Shown one piece after another: positions 1-5,911 of a stretch of 13,967 nucleotides of DNA. Position 1 is the stretch's first letter; every line of letters begins with the position of its first letter. The stretch lies in assembly GCA_023424135.1 (NCBI GenBank), contig JAFAEH010000227.1, positions 1-13,967 of the forward strand, read 5' to 3'. The DNA is from Actinomycetes bacterium (GTDB taxonomy: Bacteria > Actinomycetota > Actinomycetes > Actinomycetales > Cellulomonadaceae). The translations under genes and the position numbers were made by a program. Below the pieces are notes generated by a model that did not search any database, was not told where the DNA came from, and saw only the letters and a program-made list of their open reading frames with translations.

Positions 1-294
1 CGGCAGGCCGCACGCGTGGTCCGGCACCACCTGCGTCCCGCCCGCGTCGTGGCGCGCGCGCTCGCGCCGACCGTGGACGTCGACCGGGGCAGGGTGCTCG
101 ACCTCGTCGCCGACAGGTTCCACGCGCACGGCGGGACGGCACGGGCCATGCGCGCGGGGCGCCCCGCCTTCGGCGTGCCGGTGGACGAGCGCACCGTCCC
201 GGTCCCCGCCGTCGAGCACCGCCAGGACCGTTCGTTCCTGCACTCCCCACTCGGCACGTTCCGGCTCGTCGTCGGCTCGTGCCTGGACGACTGA
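1..294 (+). CDS. 3' end of an unrecognised gene (5' end outside window)
   Basis: The reading frame is open from base 1 and ends at TGA 292-294, giving 97 visible residues. A GTG at 16 could serve as a start, but nothing like a ribosome binding site precedes it and the frame runs off the left edge, so this is most likely the C-terminal part of a longer protein. The visible part is rich in Arg, Val and Ala, has no membrane segment, no Cys pair and no motif I recognise; it ends in GSCLDD. The next gene starts only 24 bases later in the same direction, so it is probably the upstream member of the same operon and may act in the same pathway. Function unknown. Confidence 0.6.
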   Translation, partial: RQAARVVRHHLRPARVVARALAPTVDVDRGRVLDLVADRFHAHGGTARAMRAGRPAFGVPVDERTVPVPAVEHRQDRSFLHSPLGTFRLVVGSCLDD

Positions 295-318
295 CCGCAC
301 CCAGCCCGAGGAGCTCTC

Positions 319-1383
319 GTGGATACGACGACCATCCGCGCCGCAGCCGCACGCCACGGCATCGACGAGGAGTACTGCCGCAGCTTCCTGCTGCGCATCG
401 GCCTCACCCCGAACTGCAACTACCGCTGCACCTACTGCAACCCTGTGGGCCTGACGGGGAGCAAGGACTTCCTCAGCAACACCGACCTGGTGGAGACGAT
501 CGCGGTGAACGCCGTCCTCGGTGTGCGGCGGGTTCACCTCACGGGCGGGGAACCGCTCATGCGGCGCGACCTGCCGGCTCTCCTGCGGCGCGTCGAGGAC
601 CTGACCGGGATCCGGCTGGAGTACTACCTGACGACGAACGGCTCCCTGTTGACCCGCACGCTCGCCGAGGACCTCGCCGCCGTCGGGATGCGCCGCTGCA
701 ACGTCAGCGTCGACGCGTTCGGACACACGACGTTCCGCGCCGTCGCCGGCAAGGACCAGCTGGACCACGCGCTACGCGGGGCCCGCGTCGCCGGGGAGGT
801 CTTCGAGCGGACGAAGCTCAACATGGTCGTGCTGCGGCAGCTCAACCTGGGTGACCTGCCACGAGCTGTCGACTTCTGCCAGGAGAACGGCCTGGTGCTG
901 CGTCTCATGGAGCTCCTGCCGTTCTCGATCACCCCGGCGCCGGACGACTTCTTCGTCGAGAACCACGTCGGCAAGGAGGAGATGGAGAGCCTCGTCGACG
1001 CGTTCGGCCCGCGACGACGCGTGGACGCCGAGGGCAACAACTGGGCGTGCGACTACTGGCAGGTGGGCGACCTGGCGCAGCCCATCGGCATCGTCTACCA
1101 CCACTCCCGTGGCTACGGGTGCGTCCGGGAACGCTGCCTGTCCGTGCGGCTGAGCTCGACGGGCAGCATCGCGGCCTGCTACACGGCGGGCCACGGGACC
1201 CGGACGGTCAAGGAGCTGCCGCTGGCGGACAAGGTCGAGCAGATCGTCGCCACGTACGTCGAGAAGCGCGAGCTGGAGCGCGGCCTCGCTCCGTACCCGC
1301 GCTACCACCTCCCCGACTACGAGACCTTCCGCGGCGACCCCGGTGCCGTCGGACGCACGACCCTGCAGCTGGCCCCGCGATGA
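319..1383 (+). CDS. MoaA-like radical SAM enzyme with two Fe-S cluster motifs
   Basis: 354 aa, starting at GTG 319 behind GAGGAG (308-313). Seen: the radical SAM motif C33-x3-C37-x2-C40 (CNYRCTYC), TGGEP at 75-79 for SAM binding, NVSVD at 128-132 and KLNMVVLR at 166-173, all closely matching MoaA (GTP 3',8-cyclase). A C-terminal cluster motif C268-x4-C273-x13-C287 matches the MoaA auxiliary cluster in layout, though MoaA has two residues between the first two Cys. Of the two Arg that follow the second Cys in MoaA (NRLR), the first is Ser275 and only Arg277 remains. The protein ends APR rather than in the Gly-Gly tail of MoaA. Its neighbours are a sugar-phosphate cyclase, a kinase and a SagB-type oxidase, not moa genes. 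I infer a MoaA-derived enzyme acting on another substrate; true MoaA is less likely. It overlaps the next gene by ATGA. Confidence 0.88.
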   Translation: MDTTTIRAAAARHGIDEEYCRSFLLRIGLTPNCNYRCTYCNPVGLTGSKDFLSNTDLVETIAVNAVLGVRRVHLTGGEPLMRRDLPALLRRVEDLTGIRLEYYLTTNGSLLTRTLAEDLAAVGMRRCNVSVDAFGHTTFRAVAGKDQLDHALRGARVAGEVFERTKLNMVVLRQLNLGDLPRAVDFCQENGLVLRLMELLPFSITPAPDDFFVENHVGKEEMESLVDAFGPRRRVDAEGNNWACDYWQVGDLAQPIGIVYHHSRGYGCVRERCLSVRLSSTGSIAACYTAGHGTRTVKELPLADKVEQIVATYVEKRELERGLAPYPRYHLPDYETFRGDPGAVGRTTLQLAPR

Positions 1384-2516
1384 GCGCCACCACGGTCCTC
1401 GACGTCGCGGTCCCTGCCGTGGCGCGCCGCACGTACCCGGTGCACATCGGCACCGACCTGGGTCCGACGCTCGCCGCCGCCGCGACCGGGGGCGAGCTGG
1501 CCGCCCACCGCCCCGTGGTCGTCACGGACGAGTGGTGCGCGGCGCACCTCGTCCCGCCGCTGCTCGAGGCGTTCCGCGACGCCGGCCACGTCCCGGCCGT
1601 CGTCACCATGCCCGGTGGCGAGTCCCACAAGACCCGGCAGACCAAGGCCGACCTGGAGGACCGCCTCCTGGACCTGGGGCACGGCCGCGACACGACCGTC
1701 GTCGCCGTCGGCGGCGGCGTCGTCACCGACATGGCCGGATTCGTGGCCGCGACGTACATGCGGGGCGTGCCGTACCTGTCGATGCCGACCACCCTGCTCG
1801 CCGCCGCGGACGCGGCGATCGGCGGCAAGACCGCCGTCGACACGCCCCACGCGACGAACCTCGTCGGCGCGCTGCACCACCCCACCGCCGTGCTCGTCGA
1901 CGTCGGGACGTGGCGGAGCCTCGAGGTCGCCCAGCTGCGCGAGGGTCTCGCGGAGACGGTCAAGCACGCCTGTCTCGCGAGCGCGGAGCTCTTCGACGAC
2001 CTCGAGCGCGTGTTCGTCACCGAGCGGACGCCCCTGCGGGACGCCTTCGCCGACACCGGGTTCGCCGTCCGGGTCGCCACGCAGAACGTCCGCGTGAAGC
2101 GGTCCCACGTGGAACGTGACCCGGGCGAGCACGACACCCGCATGGCCCTGAACCTCGGCCACACGATCGGCCGCGCGTACGAGGCTGCGAGCGGGTTCCG
2201 CGTGAGCCACGGGCAGGCGGTCGCGGTCGGGCTGGCCCTGCAGGCCCGCTGGGGCGAGCAGCGGGGGTACGTCACGCCCGACGAGCGGCAGCGCGTCGAG
2301 CGGCTGCTGACGGCCGTCGGTCTGCCCGTCGCGCTCCCGGCCGACCTCCCGGTCGACCGGCTGCTGCGGGCCATGCACTTCGACAAGAAGGCCCGCGGTG
2401 GCACCGTGCAGTTCGTGTTCCAGGACGGCATCGGCGCCATCCGTCCCGGCCCCGACGGGCGCGTCGGCACCCCCGTCCACGACGACGAGATCCTCGCCTT
2501 CCTGGGGAGCGCGTGA
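1380..2516 (+). CDS. AroB-like sugar-phosphate cyclase (3-dehydroquinate synthase superfamily)
   Basis: 378 aa, starting at ATG 1380, which overlaps the previous stop (ATGA). The family turns a sugar phosphate such as DAHP or sedoheptulose 7-phosphate into a carbocycle using NAD and a metal. Seen: the NAD loop GGGVVTDMAGF (111-121), PTTLL (136-140), IGGKTAVD (147-154), the LREGLAETVK block (186-195), LNLGHT (257-262), HGQAV (277-281) and DKK (335-337). Aligned by eye to Aspergillus DHQS, the metal ligands are kept (Glu192, His261, His277), as are Arg128, Asp144, Lys150, Asn160, Lys195, Lys240, Glu250, Arg254 and Asn258. The active-site His of GHTxGHA is Arg265, and the Lys of the usual GKN loop is Thr159. 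The keeping of most DHQS residues suggests a DAHP-like substrate. Its place between a radical SAM gene and a kinase gene suggests secondary metabolism, not the shikimate pathway. Confidence 0.88.
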   Translation: MSATTVLDVAVPAVARRTYPVHIGTDLGPTLAAAATGGELAAHRPVVVTDEWCAAHLVPPLLEAFRDAGHVPAVVTMPGGESHKTRQTKADLEDRLLDLGHGRDTTVVAVGGGVVTDMAGFVAATYMRGVPYLSMPTTLLAAADAAIGGKTAVDTPHATNLVGALHHPTAVLVDVGTWRSLEVAQLREGLAETVKHACLASAELFDDLERVFVTERTPLRDAFADTGFAVRVATQNVRVKRSHVERDPGEHDTRMALNLGHTIGRAYEAASGFRVSHGQAVAVGLALQARWGEQRGYVTPDERQRVERLLTAVGLPVALPADLPVDRLLRAMHFDKKARGGTVQFVFQDGIGAIRPGPDGRVGTPVHDDEILAFLGSA

Positions 2517-3397
2517 CCTCCCTCGGCGCCCCCGGCGTCGCGCTCGACCGCGACCTGCTCGAGCGGATGCGTCGCGAGGGCTGGCAGGTGCGTGAGGTCG
2601 GCGGCACCGACCCCGAGCTGCTGACGCCGGACGGCACTCCGTGGCGTCCGGCCCGCATGCCCCCGGACGTGTACCTCACGCTCGAGGCCCCGCTCCTCGC
2701 CGCGTGCAGCAGGCTCGCCTCGGCCGCGTCCGCGGCACGACGCAGCCACGTGCTGCTGCTGGAGGGGATGGATGCCTCGGGCAAGAGCGGGCTGGTCCGC
2801 CGCCTGGCAGCCGCGTGCCCGGCGGGGGCGGTCACGGTCGTCCGGCTACCCCCGCTCACGCAGACCGGGCACGCGTACCTCGCCACGTACCGCGACGCCG
2901 TGCGGGACCGGACCGGGCTCGTCGTGCTCGACCGCTCCTGGTACCGCCGGCCGATGGTCGAGGGTGTGATGGGGTACTGCAGCCCGGAGGAGGCGTCGTG
3001 GGTGCTCGACCACGCGACGCTCCTGGAGGAGGAGCTGACGGCCGCGGGGCACGTGGTCGCGAAGCTCTACCTGGACGTCTCGCGCGCCGAGCAGGCGGCA
3101 CGCCTCGCCGTCCGCCACCTGCTGCCGCGGCTCGGGCACACGCTGACCGACCACGACCTGGCTGCCGCGACCCGGTGGGACGCGCTGGACCGGACGAGAC
3201 GAGCAGTCCAGGCCGCCACCGCGACACCGGTGCGGTGGACCGACGTCCCCGCCGACGACAAGCGGCGTGCACGCCTGACGGCCCTGCGGCTCGCCGTGGA
3301 CCTGCTCGCCGACCGGGCAGGTGCCGGGGACGACCCGGCACGCGACGACGACCCCGTGCGGCGGTGGGCCGCCACCCGGGCGGAGAGGAGGACGTGA
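2513..3397 (+). CDS. PPK2-family P-loop kinase
   Basis: 294 aa, starting at GTG 2513, which overlaps the previous stop (GTGA). Seen: an ~80-residue N-terminal part, then Walker A GMDASGKS (85-92), HAYLATY (120-126), the Walker B and lid region LDRSWYRRPMVE (139-150), KLYLDVS (184-190) and ADDKRRAR (247-254). Together these follow the order of polyphosphate kinase 2 (DAAGKGG, HPYLWRFW, FDRSWYGRVLVE, DDKRYAR). Known PPK2 enzymes move phosphate between polyphosphate and nucleotides. The second Ala of DAAGKGG is Ser89 and a Ser92 follows the Lys, closer to thymidylate-kinase-type P-loops, so the acceptor may differ. In this operon it could phosphorylate the cyclase product, echoing the cyclase-plus-kinase pairs of C7-cyclitol pathways, or regenerate a nucleotide. 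The phosphate donor cannot be told from sequence. The next start shares one base with this stop. Confidence 0.82.
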   Translation: MTSLGAPGVALDRDLLERMRREGWQVREVGGTDPELLTPDGTPWRPARMPPDVYLTLEAPLLAACSRLASAASAARRSHVLLLEGMDASGKSGLVRRLAAACPAGAVTVVRLPPLTQTGHAYLATYRDAVRDRTGLVVLDRSWYRRPMVEGVMGYCSPEEASWVLDHATLLEEELTAAGHVVAKLYLDVSRAEQAARLAVRHLLPRLGHTLTDHDLAAATRWDALDRTRRAVQAATATPVRWTDVPADDKRRARLTALRLAVDLLADRAGAGDDPARDDDPVRRWAATRAERRT

Positions 3398-4635
3398 TGG
3401 TGGAGGCCCTGTGGAGGACCCGCGTGGTGGAGGGGGTCAAGGTGAGCGACGCCCAGCGTGACCTCGTGGACATGTGGCGGCCGGCCGGCGCGGTCCCGCC
3501 GGCACTCGTCGATCCCGCACTGCCGGACCCCGTGCGGTCGCTGCGGGCACGCCGGGCGGTCCGTGTCGAGGAGGTCGACCCCACGGGCCGGGTCCTGTGG
3601 GCGTCACGCAGCGACGGCACCGGCCCCGCGTTCTCGGGGAGCACCCGCGCGGCATCGTCCACGTTCCTGCGGTGGGTCGACGGCGTCCTTGTCCTCGAGT
3701 CGGCGCTGTCCGACAACCAGGTGGAGGTGCGCTGCCCCGTCCTGGCGTGCGCCCTGGTGACCGCGACGACGCTGGCGCCGGCGACCCCGCCGGAGCCCGT
3801 CCTGCGCCGTCTCCTCGACGAGTGCGCGCGGGCGGGGCTCCTCGCGGGCGGACCGCAGCGCACGGGGGGGCTGACGTTCCACGAGCGGCTCTTCCACCAG
3901 CACTCGCGGCTGACGCGAGGCAAGCAGCTCGGCCTGGACGTGGGCGCGACGCACCGCGGGGCTGACGCTGGTGGCGGCCCCGCGCCGCTCCGTGTGCGTC
4001 GCGCCCCTCACTACGTCCCCCTCCCCGAACCGGCCCACCTGGCCACACCGCTCACCGACGCGCTCGCGGCACGCCGCAGCGCGCGCACGTTCGCGACGGA
4101 TCCGCTGCCGACCTCCGCGCTCGCGACCGTCCTGGGCACGTGCCTGCGGTACTCCTCGACAGGAGTCAACTCCCGCGGGTACCAGACCGCGCACCGGGCG
4201 GTGCCGTCGGCGAGCGGTCTGCACGAGCTCGAGGCGTACGTCGTGTGCGAGGCCACCGAGCTGGCCCGCGGCCTCTACCACTACGACCCTGCCACGCACG
4301 CCCTGGGGCTCATGTCGCCCCCGGTCGAGCCGCTCCACGCCAGGCTGCTCGAGGTCGCCGCGCGGCTGAGCTCGGCGACGCCCCACGTCCCCGCCCTGCT
4401 GCTGCTGACGGCACGCACCGACCGGATGACGTGGAAGTACACGGCGACCAGCTACGCGCTCAGCCTCAAGCACGTCGGGGCGGTGCTCCAGGCCGTGCAG
4501 GTCACCGCCGTGGCTACCGGGCTGGGCGCCTGCCCGCTGGGAAACCTGCCCGTCGACGACGTCGCGGCGTACGCGGGCCTCGACCCCGAGCACGAGACAC
4601 CCGTCGGGGAGATGGTCCTGGGCGTGCGCGCCTGA
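3397..4635 (+). CDS. SagB-type FMN-dependent dehydrogenase (nitroreductase fold)
   Basis: 412 aa, starting at ATG 3397 with a strong ribosome binding site (GGAGAGGAGG, 3381-3390); TGATG couples it to the kinase gene. The N-terminal ~170 residues hold a region with a winged-helix look (around 133-152) and the FHxxSR-like stretch FHQHSR (166-171). The C-terminal nitroreductase domain (about 215-412) has the FMN motif RRSARTF (226-232), the SagB signature PSASGLHELEAYVV (270-283), GLYHYDP (292-298), WKY (346-348), SLKHVGAVLQ (356-365), GLGACPLGN (375-383) and a final GEMVLGV. SagB enzymes oxidise azolines to azoles in thiazole/oxazole-modified peptides. No cyclodehydratase, YcaO gene or precursor peptide is visible here, so azole formation is not supported. 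It may oxidise the cyclised product of the upstream enzymes. It is the last gene of the visible operon. Confidence 0.85.
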   Translation: MVEALWRTRVVEGVKVSDAQRDLVDMWRPAGAVPPALVDPALPDPVRSLRARRAVRVEEVDPTGRVLWASRSDGTGPAFSGSTRAASSTFLRWVDGVLVLESALSDNQVEVRCPVLACALVTATTLAPATPPEPVLRRLLDECARAGLLAGGPQRTGGLTFHERLFHQHSRLTRGKQLGLDVGATHRGADAGGGPAPLRVRRAPHYVPLPEPAHLATPLTDALAARRSARTFATDPLPTSALATVLGTCLRYSSTGVNSRGYQTAHRAVPSASGLHELEAYVVCEATELARGLYHYDPATHALGLMSPPVEPLHARLLEVAARLSSATPHVPALLLLTARTDRMTWKYTATSYALSLKHVGAVLQAVQVTAVATGLGACPLGNLPVDDVAAYAGLDPEHETPVGEMVLGVRA

Positions 4636-4853
4636 GCCGGCGCGTGATCGCGGCCGACCGCCGTGAGCAGTCCGCTCTCTGTGACGGGCCCGACCAGGGC
4701 CGTGACGCGTCACCCTTCCGGACGTTACCGAACCGTGACCCTTCCATGAGAAGAGTCTCATCAGACATTCTGGACAAACCGGCAAGCCCCCTTGCCGGCC
4801 CGGCGGGCCACCTCCCACCCGCCGGTCGACGGACGTCTGCGAGGCACTCCCCC
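4636..4853 (+). promoter_or_regulatory. Upstream region of the cutinase gene with phased GTNAC repeats and small palindromes
   Basis: 218 bases without a gene. Four GT(G/T)AC boxes lie on the + strand starting at 4681, 4702, 4724 and 4735, that is 21, 22 and 11 bases apart, close to whole helical turns. The second box is the left half of a perfect 12-base palindrome, GTGACGCGTCAC (4702-4713). CACCCTTCC and GACCCTTCC recur at 4711-4719 and 4737-4745. The less GC-rich stretch that follows (about 4720-4778) is where a promoter would be expected, but I cannot assign -35 and -10 boxes. It also has an inverted repeat ATGAGA/TCTCAT (4746-4761). A weak stem at 4684-4703 may help end the upstream operon. 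Direct repeats 11 bases apart suit an OmpR-family regulator such as MtrA; that is inference. Confidence 0.45.
4779..4798 (+). repeat. Perfect 8-bp stem-loop in the cutinase leader
   Basis: CCGGCAAG (4779-4786), loop CCCC, CTTGCCGG (4791-4798). It lies 55 bases before the cutinase start, probably in the transcribed leader. No U-tract follows, so a classic terminator is unlikely. It could be an mRNA structure or an operator. Confidence 0.5.
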
Positions 4854-5741
4854 ATGCCCCACCTCCCCCTCCGCCGCGCCCTGGGTGCGGCACTCGCCGC
4901 CGCCGCGGCGCTCACCACCGTCACGACCCTGTCCACCGGCGCCGCGGCCGCGACGGCGTGCCCCGACGTCGAGCTCGTCTTCGCCCGCGGCACGGGCGAA
5001 GCCCCCGGCCTCGGCATCGTCGGACGGCCCCTCGGGCGTGCGCTCGCAGCCGAGCTGCCCGGTCGGACGGTCGTCGCGACGGCCGTCGCCTACGCCGCCG
5101 CAGGCTCCCAGACCAGCGCCGGCCCAGGCTCGGCCGACATGGTCGCCAAGGTCCGCGACCGCGCCGCCGCCTGCCCGGCCACGCAGTTCGTGCTCGGCGG
5201 GTACTCCCAGGGTGCGACGGTCACCGACCTCGCGCTGGGCATCCGCACGGGAGTCTCCGTCGGCACCGCCCTGCCCGACGACCTCGCGCCACGCGTCGCG
5301 GCGGTCGTCGTCTACGGCAACCCGCTGGGCCTCACGCGCCGCACCATCGCCCAGGCCGCGCCCGCGTTCGCCGACCGCACCGTCGAGTACTGCAGCACCG
5401 GCGACCCGGTCTGCCAGCCGGGCGGCGCGGTGTTCGCGGCCCACCTGGCCTACGTCAGCAACGGCACCGTGGACCAGGGCGCCGCGTTCGCGGCGTCACG
5501 CATCGGCGCGACGGCTCCCGCACCCACCCCGACCGGCACCGCGGCCCCGGCACCCGCACCGCAGTGCGTGACGGCGAGCACGCTGCAGCACGTGCGCGAG
5601 GGACGGGCCTTCCCCACGTGGCTGCGGGTCTACGCCCGCGGCTCGCGGGACGCGCTCGGCCCGCTCAGCAGCCGGACGACCGTCTCCCTGCAGCAGTCCG
5701 CCACCGACCCCGACACCTGGACCCTGACCCCCTCCTGCTGA
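4854..5741 (+). CDS. Secreted cutinase-family esterase with extra C-terminal Cys-bounded module
   Basis: 295 aa. ATG 4854 is chosen because a signal peptide follows at once (LRR, Ala-rich core 9-25, likely cleavage near AAA-ATA at 31-35) and GAGG lies at 4841-4844. Mature protein: a cutinase serine-hydrolase domain (36-217) with ARGTGE (44-49), the nucleophile motif GYSQG (Ser118), YGNP (154-157) and STGDPVC (Asp184), then His197 in AAHLAYV, giving Ser-Asp-His. Cys36/Cys107 and Cys180/Cys187 are placed for the two usual disulfides. A Pro-Thr-Ala linker (221-236) leads to a ~58-residue module between Cys238 and Cys295 (ASTLQHVREGRA ... YARGS). By memory this resembles the C-terminal module of some extracellular PHB depolymerases and related esterases. 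Cutinases hydrolyse cutin, triacylglycerols or polyesters outside the cell. It converges with asd. Confidence 0.9.
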   Translation: MPHLPLRRALGAALAAAAALTTVTTLSTGAAAATACPDVELVFARGTGEAPGLGIVGRPLGRALAAELPGRTVVATAVAYAAAGSQTSAGPGSADMVAKVRDRAAACPATQFVLGGYSQGATVTDLALGIRTGVSVGTALPDDLAPRVAAVVVYGNPLGLTRRTIAQAAPAFADRTVEYCSTGDPVCQPGGAVFAAHLAYVSNGTVDQGAAFAASRIGATAPAPTPTGTAAPAPAPQCVTASTLQHVREGRAFPTWLRVYARGSRDALGPLSSRTTVSLQQSATDPDTWTLTPSC

Positions 5742-5752
5742 CCCCACCCACA

Positions 5753-5825
5753 CCGAGCGCGGGGGATGACTGCCGAGCGCGGGGGAAACAACCCCCGCGC
5801 TCGGCGCGTTTCCCCCGCGCTCGGC
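5753..5825. terminator. Four-copy nested inverted repeat, probable bidirectional terminator
   Basis: The core CCGAGCGCGGGGG occurs twice forward (5753-5765 and 5773-5785) and twice inverted (5792-5804 and 5812-5824). Copies two and three form a perfect 14-bp stem with loop AAACAA (5772-5805). Copies two and four form an alternative perfect 18-bp stem (5772-5789 with 5808-5825). It lies between the convergent cutinase and asd genes, just after the cutinase stop. Confidence 0.65.
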
Positions 5826-5858
5826 GAGGGGGTGGTGTCGCCGCCCCCGCAACGGCGC

Positions 5859-5890
5859 GAGGGCCGGACCGCGGTGGCGGTCCGGCCCTC
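5859..5890 (-). terminator. Strong hairpin after asd, probable terminator of the lysC-asd operon
   Basis: A perfect 14-bp stem (5859-5872 with 5877-5890) has a 4-base loop (5873-5876). Read on the - strand it starts 21 bases after the asd stop. There is no U-tract, as is common for actinobacterial hairpin terminators. Confidence 0.7.
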
Positions 5891-5911
5891 GTCGGGTCGT
5901 GCGGGCGTGCG

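Noticed and set aside
16..294. Complete small gene starting at GTG 16
   Set aside because: The frame is open to the left edge and no ribosome binding site precedes the GTG, so it is treated as a truncated 3' end.
319..1383. Housekeeping moaA
   Set aside because: No other molybdenum cofactor gene is nearby, a substrate-contact Arg and the Gly-Gly tail are missing, and the gene is coupled to unrelated enzymes.
1380..2516. Housekeeping aroB of the shikimate operon
   Set aside because: No aroK, aroC or aroE beside it, one active-site His is Arg, and it is coupled to a radical SAM gene and a kinase gene.
1208..2749. Long open frame on the - strand opposite the cyclase
   Set aside because: Arg/Ser-rich shadow of a GC-rich gene, with no family motif; the + strand has clear conserved motifs.
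1380..3397. AHBA or C7-cyclitol pathway because of cyclase plus kinase
   Set aside because: The kinase is PPK2-like, not of the families used in those pathways, and no aminotransferase or AHBA synthase is seen. Kept only as an analogy.
4779..4798. Rho-independent terminator of the SagB operon
   Set aside because: It lies 144 bases after the stop, has no U-tract, and sits close to the cutinase start, so a leader structure is more likely.
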